Shown here: positions 7,804-16,914 of the stretch, piece by piece
Numbering within the stretch: position 1 is the stretch's first letter
Layout of the letters: the number at the start of each line of letters is the position of its first letter
Assembly: GCA_002692725.1 (NCBI GenBank)
Contig: NZLU01000023.1
Location: 434,001-498,000, forward strand
DNA: 64,000 bases
Direction of reading: 5' to 3'
DNA from: Ponticaulis sp.
GTDB taxonomy: Bacteria; Pseudomonadota; Alphaproteobacteria; Caulobacterales; Hyphomonadaceae
The notes under the pieces: model-generated
Database searches by the model: none
What the model saw: the letters and a program-made list of their open reading frames with translations, nothing else
Told to the model about the DNA's origin: nothing
Position numbers and translations under genes: made by a program

Positions 7804-8580
7804 TTGACCGCGACTGACAGAGACGAAACGCCGTCCAAACTCGCGCCCGAGCGCATGACGTATTTCGGCACGGAAGATTACCGGCGGGCAGGGCGGATGA
7901 TTGTGCGCTCGTTCAAATGGCTTTGTGTGTCGTGTTTGGGGATATTTCTGGCCGGGCATGTTTATGCGTTCGCACTTGGGCTGGTCCAGCCGCCGGTGAC
8001 ACTCAATCAGCTTGGCACTGTGCTGACCGGCTTATCTCTTAAGCGCGATGTCGTCCCCCTGAGAAGGATTTCTCCCAATCTGGTGCATGCCGTGATCGCC
8101 GCAGAAGACTCGCGCTTCTGCCAGCATGACGGTCTGGACCTGGCGGCGATCAAACAGGCGATTGCCGAGAGAAAAGCGGGTGGACGGCTGCGCGGCGCGT
8201 CCACGATTTCGCAGCAAACTGCCAAAAATGCATTCCTCTGGAATGGCGGCGGGTTCGTTCGCAAGGCTGGTGAAGCCTGGATGACCCTCATCATTGAGGC
8301 AAGCTGGGATAAGGCGCGCATTATGGAGATCTATCTCAACAATGCTGAATGGGGAGATGGCATTTACGGCGCGGAAGCTGCGGCGCAACGCCGGTTTGGT
8401 AAGCCAGCCGCTGACCTCTCAACCCGCGAAGCAGCGCTCTTGGCCGCCGTGCTGCCGAGCCCGAATAAATGGCGCGTTGATCCGCCGAGTAGTTATGTCT
8501 CAGGTCGTGCGGGAACGATTCAGCAGCGCATGGCTATCGTAAAGCGGGACGGTCTGGCCGCCTGCGTGTTGCCCGAGTGA
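7804..8580 (+). CDS. mtgA: Monofunctional peptidoglycan glycosyltransferase
   Basis: MtgA polymerises lipid II into glycan strands at the outer face of the inner membrane. The protein has one N-terminal membrane helix (around residues 35-60) followed by a family 51 glycosyltransferase domain. The catalytic glutamate lies in IAAEDSRFCQHDGLD; other conserved blocks are GASTISQQTAKNAFLW, the RKAGEAW block, KARIMEIYLNNAEWG and REAALLAAVLPSPNKWRVDPPS. No transpeptidase domain follows, hence monofunctional. The start is uncertain: TTG 7804 has AGGA at good spacing; ATG 7855 is possible but has a poor ribosome site. It stands alone on its strand. Confidence 0.92.
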   Translation: MTATDRDETPSKLAPERMTYFGTEDYRRAGRMIVRSFKWLCVSCLGIFLAGHVYAFALGLVQPPVTLNQLGTVLTGLSLKRDVVPLRRISPNLVHAVIAAEDSRFCQHDGLDLAAIKQAIAERKAGGRLRGASTISQQTAKNAFLWNGGGFVRKAGEAWMTLIIEASWDKARIMEIYLNNAEWGDGIYGAEAAAQRRFGKPAADLSTREAALLAAVLPSPNKWRVDPPSSYVSGRAGTIQQRMAIVKRDGLAACVLPE

Positions 8581-8596
8581 AACTTAAGGGGTTGCT

Positions 8597-9514
8597 TCAG
8601 GCGATGACTTTCTTCGCAAAGCGCGGCAGGTCATCCCGGTCAAAATCAATCTTGAGATACACAGTCTGAAACAGCGAATACACGCCATAGCCGCCAATCG
8701 TCAGCGCGCTGAGCGTATACAGCCACAGGCCGAAGGGTTGTTGCCGCAGCCAGCCAAGTAGGGAGGCGAGGCCGCGCGCTTCATCCGCCCGGCCTGCAAT
8801 CCCGGCAGCAATGACAAAGACTCCGACGAGCATAATGAGGAGCCCCCGCCCGGCGATCGCAACTGAAATGCCATGGCAGGTCCAGTTTGTATCGGTCGGG
8901 CAGTCAAGCTCATCTTTCCAATGCCCGGTCGCGCCACGCCAGGTTTGCACCGCGCCAATGCCCAATATGACGGCGCCCAAAGCAAACAGCAGGAATCGGC
9001 CAAAGACCTGATCAAGCAGGATTTGCGCAATTTCTTCAGTCGTGCCGCCACCTTGCCCTGTGTTCTGACCCAGCAGGACCAACCCGGCAACGACACCGAC
9101 AATGAGATAACTCATACCTGACATGATCATACCCAGACGGGCCATCCAACCGGAGACATCACTGCCCTCATCAGACGTGTCGAAGATACACTGAATTGCG
9201 CGCCAGATCGCATATTGGATCAGCCCGAGCGAGATCATGATCAGTACAATCTGACCGCCGGGCTCAGATTCCAGACGTTGAAAGGTGTCGCCAGGAGAAT
9301 AGCCCTCATCATGCGTTCCGGGCGCCATCGCCGCCGCAATCAAGAGCGCAGAGACAAGTCCGTAGACGATCGCCCGCGCCAAAAGCCCGGCTCGCGCGAT
9401 AAAATCATAAATCCCGGAAACCCTGTCCATCATCAGAGTGAAACGCCGGGCTGGCGCTTTGGTTGCTTTGGGATATTCACATGGACGTCGCGTCTGAGCT
9501 TCGCTAGGGATCAT
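8597..9514 (-). CDS. DUF1206 family membrane protein
   Basis: The product has six hydrophobic segments arranged as three repeats of a two-helix unit, each with a Gly-rich helix of the AGLLARAIVYGLVSALL or ARLGMIMSGMSYLIVG type and a second helix, which matches DUF1206. An unusual Cys-containing loop (about residues 195-210, with CPTDTNWTC) sits between the second and third repeats. Function is unknown; the family is a multi-pass inner-membrane protein. The start could be ATG 9514 (a weak GACGGA site upstream) or ATG 9433, closer to the first conserved helix. It is divergent from the hotdog gene and converges with mtgA. Confidence 0.8.
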   Translation of the reverse strand: MIPSEAQTRRPCEYPKATKAPARRFTLMMDRVSGIYDFIARAGLLARAIVYGLVSALLIAAAMAPGTHDEGYSPGDTFQRLESEPGGQIVLIMISLGLIQYAIWRAIQCIFDTSDEGSDVSGWMARLGMIMSGMSYLIVGVVAGLVLLGQNTGQGGGTTEEIAQILLDQVFGRFLLFALGAVILGIGAVQTWRGATGHWKDELDCPTDTNWTCHGISVAIAGRGLLIMLVGVFVIAAGIAGRADEARGLASLLGWLRQQPFGLWLYTLSALTIGGYGVYSLFQTVYLKIDFDRDDLPRFAKKVIA

Positions 9515-9549
9515 TCCGTCAGGACACACAGAAAAGAAGGATGACGGGG

Positions 9550-10497
9550 ATGTTCGATACGCCAATCACGCAGGATGGGACTGTGATTTCAGGTCCGCTC
9601 CGGGCGCCAAAACAAATGCTGGAAGATCAGAGCTATGACGGGTCTGGTGCCGGATCGATTCATGATGACAGCATGGCCGAGACGCTGGGCTTCAAGGCTG
9701 GTCCGATTGAAGGGCCAACTCATTTCTCGCAGTTTGATCCTCTGCTCTTCAAGATCTGGGGGAAGGCCTGGTTCGAAAAGGGCTGTTTTTCATCGCATTT
9801 CAAGAACATGGTTGTTGAGGGCGAGGAGGTGAAAGCCTTTGTCGAGCTTCCGACGGACGAGAGCCAGACGCGCGTGCGGTGTTGGGCTGAAAAGGCTGAC
9901 GGCACGCAAGTTCTGGAGGCGAGTGCAACACTGGGTGAGGGCAAAACGCTGCTCGCTGAGCGGCTCGAAACTCTGCGTCCGCTGGAGCATTTCATCATTT
10001 TGGAAAACATGCATGTCGGCATGACGGGTGCGGTCGACGAAATCGCGACCATGGCGCCCGACCAGCATATGGGCTCGCTTTATCCGTTTTCGCTCAACCA
10101 GAAACTCGAGGCGATCACCGAGAACACACCCGCCTATTCTGATGATGCAGCGTCTCCATGGGGTAAGGCAATCATCCCGACCGAGATGATGAGTGTCCTG
10201 TCGGAATACACCGTTCACGATGCAAAGTTTCCGATTAAACGCCCGGCCATCGGCCTGTTTGCTGATTTGGAGGTGCGTTATGTGAATGGTCCGTTGTTCG
10301 TCGGTGAGACCTATCTCATCCGCCGCGAAATCGTTGCCATGTCAGGCAGCCGCCGCACCGAGAGCTATTGGACGCGCTCCAAAATCTTCGACAAGACCGG
10401 CACGACCCAGATTGCCGAAACCCTTCTGAACCATGCGGTCATGAAGAATTCCTATCCGAATTACGAGACCGAGCTGGCGGCGAAAACCGACGCCTGA
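9550..10497 (+). CDS. MaoC-like hotdog-fold protein
   Basis: The product, about 315 residues, looks like a double-hotdog protein of the MaoC dehydratase/acyl-CoA thioester type: an N-terminal GPTHFSQFDPL region resembling the FMAS-type substrate-binding start, then FKNMVVEGEEVKAFVE in the first half, and EVRYVNGPLFVGETYLIRREIV with an R-R-T-E-S-Y-W motif in the second half, which is characteristic of these folds. A CoA-thioester substrate is likely but no exact reaction can be assigned. I prefer ATG 9550, which has AAGGA about 9 bases upstream, over ATG 9541, which touches that site. Genes downstream (DUF1993, alpha/beta hydrolase) run in the same direction. Confidence 0.65.
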   Translation: MFDTPITQDGTVISGPLRAPKQMLEDQSYDGSGAGSIHDDSMAETLGFKAGPIEGPTHFSQFDPLLFKIWGKAWFEKGCFSSHFKNMVVEGEEVKAFVELPTDESQTRVRCWAEKADGTQVLEASATLGEGKTLLAERLETLRPLEHFIILENMHVGMTGAVDEIATMAPDQHMGSLYPFSLNQKLEAITENTPAYSDDAASPWGKAIIPTEMMSVLSEYTVHDAKFPIKRPAIGLFADLEVRYVNGPLFVGETYLIRREIVAMSGSRRTESYWTRSKIFDKTGTTQIAETLLNHAVMKNSYPNYETELAAKTDA

Positions 10498-10557
10498 GCA
10501 ATTGTGTCTCCTCCCTGAGCCGCCTATCACAAGGGCAGAACACTCAGGGAGGAACAC

Positions 10558-11082
10558 ATGACTTTCACGCTTTATGATGCCAGTGTCGCTGGCTTCCTAC
10601 GGACAACTGAAGCCATTGCGGGCATTCTGAAGAAGGGCCGCGAGCATTACCACGCGCAGGGCCTGGACCTCGAAAGCGTGACGGAAGAGCGGCTGTGTGG
10701 GGATATGCTGCCGCTTCACTTTCAGATCAATTCTGTGCGCCATCATTCGATTGGTGCGATCGAAGGCATTCGTGCGAGGAGTTTCAGCCCGCCAAAACCG
10801 CTTGAAAAGACGGATTACACCAGCCTTGAGGAATTGGTCGCACAAACCATTCATGATCTGAAAGAGATTGAACCGGATGAGGTGAACGAACTCTATGGCA
10901 AGGATATGAAATTCACCATGCCCGGTCTTGAACTGCCCTTCACGGCCGAGAATTTCCTCATGTCATTCTCCATTCCCAACTATTTTTTTCACGCCACGAC
11001 CGCCTATGACATTCTTCGAATGAAAGGCGTGCCGCTTGGCAAACGCGATTTCGTCGCGCGCCCGGTGATCAAGCGCGGTTGA
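10558..11082 (+). CDS. DUF1993 family protein
   Basis: The 174-residue protein matches DUF1993: a compact four-helix, DinB-like small protein. Visible features are the opening YDASVAGFLRTTEAIAGIL, the conserved LCGDMLPLHFQIN motif in the middle, and the closing FHATTAYDILRMKGVPLGKRDF, where His and Asp recall the metal site of DinB-type bundles. No biochemical role is established for the family. A perfect GGAGGA lies just upstream of the ATG. It follows the hotdog gene by 60 bases and precedes an alpha/beta hydrolase by about 100, so a loose operon is possible. Confidence 0.85.
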   Translation: MTFTLYDASVAGFLRTTEAIAGILKKGREHYHAQGLDLESVTEERLCGDMLPLHFQINSVRHHSIGAIEGIRARSFSPPKPLEKTDYTSLEELVAQTIHDLKEIEPDEVNELYGKDMKFTMPGLELPFTAENFLMSFSIPNYFFHATTAYDILRMKGVPLGKRDFVARPVIKRG

Positions 11083-11184
11083 ACTGTCGGATTCCGGCGT
11101 GCAATTGAACTATCTTGAAGGCCCATGGGCTGGCCACCCGAACGCCTGGGAGCTATTCCTGAAAAAAAACGGGGATGACAGGCC

Positions 11185-12081
11185 ATGGCGAAGCTTCACG
11201 CGAACGGGATCGATCTGGAATACAAGATTCACGGGCCAGAGGATGGAAAGCCCTTCCTCCTGATTTGCGGGTTTACCCGGTCGCTGGCAAGCTGGCCGCC
11301 CAGCCTGATCGCAGGCCTGACTGAAAGCGGCTATAAAGTCATTATTTTCGACAATCGCGATATTGGCCTGTCTCATCAGTTTGATGATTTCGGCCTGCCG
11401 GATATGAAAAAGCTGATGGGTGGTCTGGCGGACGGCAGCGCCCATGAGCATGCGCCCTATGTACTGACAGATATGGCCAGGGATGCGGCTGAACTGCTTA
11501 AAGCGCTGAGTGCCACGCCCGCCGTTGTGATGGGCACGAGCATGGGCGGAATGATCTGTCAGCTTCTGGCGCTGAACCATCCTGAATGTGTGACAGCGAT
11601 TATCCCGACCATGACGACGTCCGGTGACCCATCGATCAGAATGTCAACGCCTGAGGCGCAGGCAGTACTTTCCAATCGTCCTGAAAGCCCTACCCGTGAA
11701 GCCGTTGTGGAACGTGCAATTGCCTCGAACATGGTGATTGGCTCCGGGGCTGAACTCAGAGCGTCGGATGATCAATTAGCTGAAGGCGCAGGGCGAGATT
11801 TTGACCGGGCCTACCGTCCTGCAGGTATCGCGCGACAGCTGGCTGCCATGACAGCTCAGCCGCGCTGGCATCATCGCCTCGAAACGCTCGACTTGCCGAC
11901 ACTCGTTCTGCATGGGGAAGTGGATACCCTTATCATGCGGGAGAATGGCAAAGATGTCGCAAAACGCATCCCCGGCGCCGTTTTCGTCGAGATTGCCGGA
12001 TGGGGACATGACATGCCGCCAAAATCGGTTCCCATCCTGCTCAGTCACATCATCCCGTTTGCCGACGCCGTCACGGACTAA
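11185..12081 (+). CDS. Alpha/beta hydrolase
   Basis: The 298-residue protein is a classic alpha/beta hydrolase. The nucleophile elbow is GTSMGG with Ser119; the acid is the Asp in LHGEVDTLI, and the base is the His in GWGHDMPPK. The oxyanion region is LLICGFTRS and the early strand carries IIFDNRDIGLS, typical of the esterase/epoxide-hydrolase/proline-iminopeptidase-like group. A cytoplasmic esterase or lactonase activity is likely, but the cap domain is too divergent for me to name a substrate. Starts with ATG; a GGGGATGACAGGCC stretch upstream provides a modest ribosome site. The same strand continues into the OmpA-type gene. Confidence 0.85.
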   Translation: MAKLHANGIDLEYKIHGPEDGKPFLLICGFTRSLASWPPSLIAGLTESGYKVIIFDNRDIGLSHQFDDFGLPDMKKLMGGLADGSAHEHAPYVLTDMARDAAELLKALSATPAVVMGTSMGGMICQLLALNHPECVTAIIPTMTTSGDPSIRMSTPEAQAVLSNRPESPTREAVVERAIASNMVIGSGAELRASDDQLAEGAGRDFDRAYRPAGIARQLAAMTAQPRWHHRLETLDLPTLVLHGEVDTLIMRENGKDVAKRIPGAVFVEIAGWGHDMPPKSVPILLSHIIPFADAVTD

Positions 12082-12169
12082 GTCGGGCGTTGAAGGCTTT
12101 GGCAATTTCGCCAAAAGCAGGCTATGACATTTGAAAAGATGAGTCCGGTCGGGCAGCGGGAGGGCGGTC

Positions 12170-13300
12170 ATGTCAGACGAAACAGCGCAAACGGAGCAAA
12201 CATCCAGCAGGGGACGCGTTTTCTGGATCGGTACAACGATCCTGATCCTCGCAATGCTCGCGCTTGGTTGGTATTTCGGGCAGAAGAAGGATCAGGCGGC
12301 CTATGCTGTGTCTGCTTTCAGCTGCGAACCGATCCCCGATGGCATGTCCTGGGATGGCTCCGCCCTTGTGCCGCTTTCAGCTTCTGCCGAGGCCGGGGGC
12401 GACGCATCCTCGTTGAATGCAACAGCCCTGAGAAACCTGGAAAGCCGGTTCAGTGTGTTGGGGTTCCCATGGATGGGGTTGAATGCGGACGGACTGGACG
12501 TGGACGTGACTGGCACCGCGCCTGGCAGCGCCGTTCGGATTGAGGCCTTTGACGTCGCATCCCGTCTGATACGGAACGATGCGGATCTTGGCGATAAGGT
12601 CGGCGAGATCCAGAATGAAATCGACATTGAGACCGGGACACCGGCCTGGGTTGGCGTTCTGGAAGCGAGTGTGCAGCAAATGGGATTTGACTGGCTCAAT
12701 CTGTCTGTGCGTGGGCCGGTTGCAACGCTTTCAGGGACGGCCCCCAGCGAAGCCGACAAGGCTGAAGCCTATCGTTTGACGCAGGCCTCTATCGGGCGCA
12801 ATTCAGCCGCGAACCAGCAGATTGTTCAGCTGGTCAATGGGATTGTGGTCGAAGGGGGCGAAGCGTCCGCTGCTGATGCGCTGGTAGAGTTGTCAGAGGC
12901 TGGCGACGAAGAGGATCTGACAGTCGATGCGTGTCAGATTGCCTTCAATGACACCATGCAGGGGCGCAATATTGAATTTGAAACGGCGAGTGCTGCGCTC
13001 TCGACGCGCTCAACCAATTTGCTGGACGCGCTGACGGGCATCGCCATCCTGTGTACAAATTCAAGCGGATATACCGTCGAAATTGGCGGGCATACTGACA
13101 CGCGCGGCGATCCGGATCAGAACCAACAATTATCGGAAGCCCGAGCCAATTCGGTGCAGTCTTATCTTATTGATCTCGGCGTTGCACCGTCGCAGCTGCG
13201 CGCGGTTGGATATGGCGAAAGTCAGCCGCTGATGGACGGCGAAACGGATGAAGCGCACGCCCGCAATCGGCGGACGGAGTTCAAGGTCGCTGCGGACTAA
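12170..13300 (+). CDS. OmpA-family protein with BON-like repeats
   Basis: The 376-residue product has an N-terminal polar stretch, one membrane helix (about residues 17-36), two repeated domains of roughly 80 residues each, and a C-terminal OmpA-like peptidoglycan-binding domain. Both repeats carry the GFPWMGLNADGLDVDVTGTAP versus GFDWLNLSVRGPVATLSGTAPS pattern, consistent with tandem BON-type domains. The OmpA end shows VEIGGHTDTRGDPDQNQQLS, SEARANSVQSYL and ARNRRTEFKV, with the Asp and Arg that grip diaminopimelate. It is probably an inner-membrane-anchored envelope protein that holds the cell wall. It starts with ATG after GGGAGGGC. Confidence 0.85.
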   Translation: MSDETAQTEQTSSRGRVFWIGTTILILAMLALGWYFGQKKDQAAYAVSAFSCEPIPDGMSWDGSALVPLSASAEAGGDASSLNATALRNLESRFSVLGFPWMGLNADGLDVDVTGTAPGSAVRIEAFDVASRLIRNDADLGDKVGEIQNEIDIETGTPAWVGVLEASVQQMGFDWLNLSVRGPVATLSGTAPSEADKAEAYRLTQASIGRNSAANQQIVQLVNGIVVEGGEASAADALVELSEAGDEEDLTVDACQIAFNDTMQGRNIEFETASAALSTRSTNLLDALTGIAILCTNSSGYTVEIGGHTDTRGDPDQNQQLSEARANSVQSYLIDLGVAPSQLRAVGYGESQPLMDGETDEAHARNRRTEFKVAAD

Positions 13301-13312
13301 CGCGCTTTTGCT

Positions 13313-14467
13313 CTAGAGATCAAAGCTCAGAATATAGCCTTCGCTCGGATGTGTTTTTCCCAGCAGGAGGCGGTCATAGCATTCCTGAATTGCGACCTCT
13401 CCAACACCCCGGAACGCTTTGATCCAGCGTGAGGCGGGCTCGTAAAATTCGAGCAGCTTTTCCGATACACGACGCTGAACTTCATCATAGCCAAGTTCGT
13501 CGACCAGCTTGATGCCGTGCTGGGTGGCAGCAAAAAATTTGGGTTCAGGTCCACTGAGCTCGCTCTGATCCGGCTTTGGAGAGGCAACTTGCCAATGGGT
13601 GGCTCCCACACGATAGCTGGCTTTCAACGCCTCGCCGAGGCTCTGATGAATGGACTGAACCATGTCCGGAGAACCAGAAAAATCGAGAAAGACCGATGAG
13701 TTCATTGGCAGCTGGTCATCGACCTGATCATACAAAATGACGGTGTCATAGGTCTGCGTGTTCTTGACGAAAGCGCGTCGTGTCTGAGACGTGATGCCGA
13801 CTGTTTTGATATCCCTCTGCTTCAGAAGCCAGGCGAGTGCGAGTGCGGTTTTGCTGGATGCGCTTGAAATGACGATCTGTTCAACGCCATAGAAAGAGAG
13901 GCTGGCGAGCAAGTCATCAAGCATAAAGGCTGTCAGAAAGAGGGGCCGGAACAGAAGCTGCTGATTCTCATAATCTGCTCGATACAACCGGTCCATGGAG
14001 ACCTTGTGGTAGCTGTTGTAGAAATTCGGCAGGCGTTCGCGGTGCTGTGCGCCATCGACAAATCCGTACTCATCCACTTCGTCTGGCGTGAGAAGGAAGG
14101 AGGATGTCATGGGGAACAAGCCGTATATCCGTTCGCCGGGTTCGATGTCGTCGTTCAGGCTTTCTTCGACCGTGGCATAGCCCCAGACTGGAATATTGCC
14201 CCATCCCTTTTCGGTGGAAGGAAAAAATTTCCAGTAATTGAGCGCATCGCCGAACAGGCCGTATGTGACATTGTTTGAGGTCAGCGAAAAGGAATCGAGG
14301 GTCACCAGAATCTGGCCTTCCTGCAGATCACGGTCTGGCAGCGTGACAATACGCGTATGGCTGAGATCGCTGCGATCAACCTCCAAACCGCGCGCAAGGC
14401 GAGGTGTCATAGTCTGATAGCGCTCCGGTTCTGAAACGGGTGAGTAAGCAAGGGGAGAGTTCACCAC
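13313..14467 (-). CDS. DUF2855 family protein
   Basis: The 384-residue protein fits DUF2855, a family distantly related to zinc-free medium-chain dehydrogenases. It has a FSLTSNNVTYGLFGD motif, then KGWGNIPVWGYATVEES near residues 85-105, and a nucleotide-fold-like middle with IVISSASSKTALALAWLL and VGITS, where the usual Rossmann glycines are replaced. The role is uncharacterised. The GTG at 14467 has AAAGG about 6 bases upstream; ATG 14410 is an alternative with GGAGCG. The gene converges with the OmpA-type gene, and its upstream neighbour on the same strand is rluB, ending at 14695 after a roughly 230-base gap that holds no clear ORF. Confidence 0.8.
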   Translation of the reverse strand: MVNSPLAYSPVSEPERYQTMTPRLARGLEVDRSDLSHTRIVTLPDRDLQEGQILVTLDSFSLTSNNVTYGLFGDALNYWKFFPSTEKGWGNIPVWGYATVEESLNDDIEPGERIYGLFPMTSSFLLTPDEVDEYGFVDGAQHRERLPNFYNSYHKVSMDRLYRADYENQQLLFRPLFLTAFMLDDLLASLSFYGVEQIVISSASSKTALALAWLLKQRDIKTVGITSQTRRAFVKNTQTYDTVILYDQVDDQLPMNSSVFLDFSGSPDMVQSIHQSLGEALKASYRVGATHWQVASPKPDQSELSGPEPKFFAATQHGIKLVDELGYDEVQRRVSEKLLEFYEPASRWIKAFRGVGEVAIQECYDRLLLGKTHPSEGYILSFDL

Positions 14468-14694
14468 ACAAACCTTTCCTGTTCTGAGTCGGGTTCAGCT
14501 CCGATCGACAGATATCCGGAGACTGACCAGACATGCCTCCCTCCTGCCGTGCCAACGGGCAGCACAGAGGGCGGTTCCGCCTGAAAACTGACTATACTCA
14601 ACATTCTGGAACGAGACGGTGCCAATTACACTATCGCCAATTCCTCCCAAGAGTGTGTTATTTTTTTGTTCACACTTCTGAACAGCAGATTAAC

Positions 14695-15603
14695 TTATTT
14701 TTTGCGTCGACGAAAGTTCTGACGACTTGGAGGGCCTGAACGGCGTGGTTTATCGGGCGCTCTGCGTTCGGGTTTCATGCGCTGAGTTTTGAGATCTTCA
14801 CCCAACAATTCGAGGATCCGGCCGGGCGGAACTTCTTCGAGCGTGCCAGAGGCGAGCTCGCCCAGTTCGAACGGGCCATACTGTATCCGGATCAGCCGGT
14901 TCACTGTGAGATCAACGCTGCCCAGGGCCTTACGGACTTCCCGGTTTTTTCCTTCTTTCAGAACCACATGCAGCCAGTTGTTCGTGCCGGTTGTTCGCTC
15001 CAGCGTGGCCATGATCGGGGCGTAGGCCTCACCGTCAACGATGACACCTTCAGCCAGCGATGCGAGCGCGGCGTCGGTCACTTCGCCATGGGCGCGGGCG
15101 CGATAATGGCGTTCAAGACCGGTGGCGGGCAATTCGAGTTTCCGGGCCAGCTCGCCATCATTTGTAAGCAGGAGGAGGCCTTCTGTTGTGAGGTCAAGTC
15201 GGCCCACGGTAACCACGCGCGGCATGGATTTTGGTAAATGATCGAAGATTGTGGCGCGGCCCTCAGGGTCACGCGTTGCTGTGATCAGCCCGGCCGGCTT
15301 GTGATACAGCCAGAGGCGCGTCGATTCCGGTGGCAGGATCAACTTGCCACTGACCTTGATCTGATCACGTGACGTGACTTTCACGGCGGGGCTGTCGAGC
15401 CGCTCACCATTCACCATGACCTTGCCTTCGGCGATCAGCGCCTCGGCCTCACGGCGTGAACAGACGCCAGCATGCGCCAAGTATTTGGCGATGCGGTCGC
15501 CCTCTTCCCAGGCAAGCGGTTTAGGGGGTGATTTCGATTGATTGGGGCGTGAAGTCCGCTTGTGTGGCGGTCGACCGCGGCCCGTCTCCCGACGCTCCGG
15601 CAT
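14695..15603 (-). CDS. rluB: 23S rRNA pseudouridine synthase, RluB/RsuA family
   Basis: This enzyme isomerises a uridine in ribosomal RNA to pseudouridine. The 302-residue protein starts with a basic, Arg/Pro-rich tail, has an S4 RNA-binding domain (about residues 35-90: [21 protein letters not shown]), and a RsuA/RluB catalytic domain with [18 protein letters not shown], the catalytic Asp in [17 protein letters not shown], and [10 protein letters not shown]; it ends with another Arg/Lys-rich tail, as is common in alphaproteobacteria. Whether the target is position 2605 of 23S RNA (RluB) or another site is inference. ATG 15603 has AAAGGA at good spacing; the longer frame overlaps the upstream DUF4345 gene. 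Confidence 0.9.
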   Translation of the reverse strand: MPERRETGRGRPPHKRTSRPNQSKSPPKPLAWEEGDRIAKYLAHAGVCSRREAEALIAEGKVMVNGERLDSPAVKVTSRDQIKVSGKLILPPESTRLWLYHKPAGLITATRDPEGRATIFDHLPKSMPRVVTVGRLDLTTEGLLLLTNDGELARKLELPATGLERHYRARAHGEVTDAALASLAEGVIVDGEAYAPIMATLERTTGTNNWLHVVLKEGKNREVRKALGSVDLTVNRLIRIQYGPFELGELASGTLEEVPPGRILELLGEDLKTQRMKPERRAPDKPRRSGPPSRQNFRRRKK

Positions 15604-15644
15604 ATCTGGTCCTTTCAGATGGAGGGCGTGCTTAGCACACCTTA

Positions 15645-16064
15645 TCAGCCGATAAAATGGACAAGTTTCAGAAGTACGAGAAACGGAAGCGCGATGAGAA
15701 TGCCCATTCCCATCTCGAACCCGACCCAGATCCAGTTCAGGCGGGTTGCGGTTCCCTCGTCCCGCCAGATCGAAATCATACGACCAATCCCTGAGCCGAT
15801 CCAGCAGGCCGCCAGCGGACAGGTGACGATGGGGGCGCTTAGCTGATCGAGTTTCCAGAGAAGGATCAGCGTGACGAGATGACCAAAGAAGAACAGCCCG
15901 CCAAATGTCGCGCGAAATTCTGACGGCCCTTCGGCGTGTCCGGGCAGCGGGATGAGGCCAACCGTTTTGGAGCCCCAGCTGGGCTTGAGCATGGAATACA
16001 GGCCCATCCATGCACCGAAGGCGAGGATGGCACTGGAGATAAGCTGGGTGATGAGATTGAGCAT
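15645..16064 (-). CDS. DUF4345 family membrane protein
   Basis: The 139-residue protein has four hydrophobic segments: about residues 5-25, 50-70, 78-95 and 112-135. The middle region has [16 protein letters not shown], which matches the conserved EFRAxFGG motif of DUF4345, and a closing [13 protein letters not shown] segment. It is a small multi-pass inner-membrane protein of unknown role. It lies 41 bases upstream of rluB on the same strand and probably shares its transcript, but no functional link to RNA modification is known. The ribosome-binding site is weak, so the start may be off by a few codons. Confidence 0.75.
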   Translation of the reverse strand: MLNLITQLISSAILAFGAWMGLYSMLKPSWGSKTVGLIPLPGHAEGPSEFRATFGGLFFFGHLVTLILLWKLDQLSAPIVTCPLAACWIGSGIGRMISIWRDEGTATRLNWIWVGFEMGMGILIALPFLVLLKLVHFIG

Positions 16065-16079
16065 GAAGATTGGCGAGAA

Positions 16080-16172
16080 TTACAAGCCGGTCGGACTTTT
16101 ACGTTTCAGGCGTTTGATGGCGGATATCCCGGTCATGACGCAGAAACGGAAAATTTTGTGAGTTGGCATCAT
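16080..16172 (-). CDS. Possible 30-aa basic peptide
   Basis: A short ORF begins with two consecutive ATG codons after GGAGAGG at about 8 bases and encodes a basic peptide that ends [14 protein letters not shown]. It lies 15 bases upstream of the DUF4345 gene on the same strand, so it could be a leader peptide or small protein of that transcript. Evidence is only the ribosome site and position; it could be chance. Confidence 0.25.
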   Translation of the reverse strand: MMPTHKIFRFCVMTGISAIKRLKRKSPTGL

Positions 16173-16302
16173 CCGCGTGTCCTCTCCTGACTAACAACGC
16201 TTAGCATGAATGATCTGAAACGCCTTTGTTATTTCTGGACAAGATTCGCGTCCTGTCAGAATTATAGCTCGACCCGGATCTAAAGCCAGGAAGGGCATAT
16301 TG

Positions 16303-16911
16303 ATGGATATCGACTTGCTGATGACACTGGCAGACCGGATTGGTGTGTTCGTCTTTGCCTTATCAGGCGGTATTGCAGCCGTGCGTAAGGAGATGGATTT
16401 GTTTGGCGTGATTGTGCTCGCCTTTCTGCCTGCGGTCGGCGGCGGAACCTTGCGCGACATCATATTGGATGCACCCGTTTTCTGGCTGACAGATACGATC
16501 TCGCTCTGGCTCGCGACAGCGGGCGGCGTGTTCGCCTTCTTCTTCTATAAGTTCATCGAAGAGTTCAAACCCTTGCGATGGGCCGATGCAGTGGGGCTTG
16601 CGCTCTTTGCCATGACGGGTGCGCAGAAGGCCGCAGAGCTTGGCCATAACTTTGTGATTATTCTGATCATGGGTGTGATGGCGGCCAGTGCAGGCGGCCT
16701 GATCCGTGATGTGGTTGCAAATCGCGATCCACTTTTGCTGAAGGAAGACATTTACGCGACAGCGGCGCTGTTGGGGGCCTTAATCTACGCGACCCTATGG
16801 TTTTTGGGCGTGGAGTCGTGGATCGCATTCGCCGCGGGATTTGCAGCCGCCTTCGTGTTGCGGGCGCTGGCGATCATCTTCAAGCTTAAGGCACCGAAAG
16901 CGCGGCTCTGA
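16303..16911 (+). CDS. Trimeric intracellular cation channel family protein (UPF0126)
   Basis: The roughly 200-residue protein has seven predicted membrane segments and the internal duplication typical of the bacterial TRIC/UPF0126 (YadS/YicG-like) family. Each half carries a glycine-rich pore motif: VGGGTLRDIILD in the first and SAGGLIRDVVANRDP in the second. An ALSGGIAAVRKEMD segment precedes the first. The family conducts monovalent cations, and some members have been linked to glycine uptake; the exact cargo is not known here. I chose ATG 16303 over TTG 16300; AGGAAGGG lies upstream. It is convergent with the lipid A operon, leaving just three bases between stop codons. Confidence 0.85.
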   Translation: MDIDLLMTLADRIGVFVFALSGGIAAVRKEMDLFGVIVLAFLPAVGGGTLRDIILDAPVFWLTDTISLWLATAGGVFAFFFYKFIEEFKPLRWADAVGLALFAMTGAQKAAELGHNFVIILIMGVMAASAGGLIRDVVANRDPLLLKEDIYATAALLGALIYATLWFLGVESWIAFAAGFAAAFVLRALAIIFKLKAPKARL

Positions 16912-16914
16912 CGA

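Noticed and set aside
15604..16011. N-terminal extension of rluB
   Set aside because: The extra residues are non-conserved and overlap the DUF4345 gene; a better start with AAAGGA exists at 15603.
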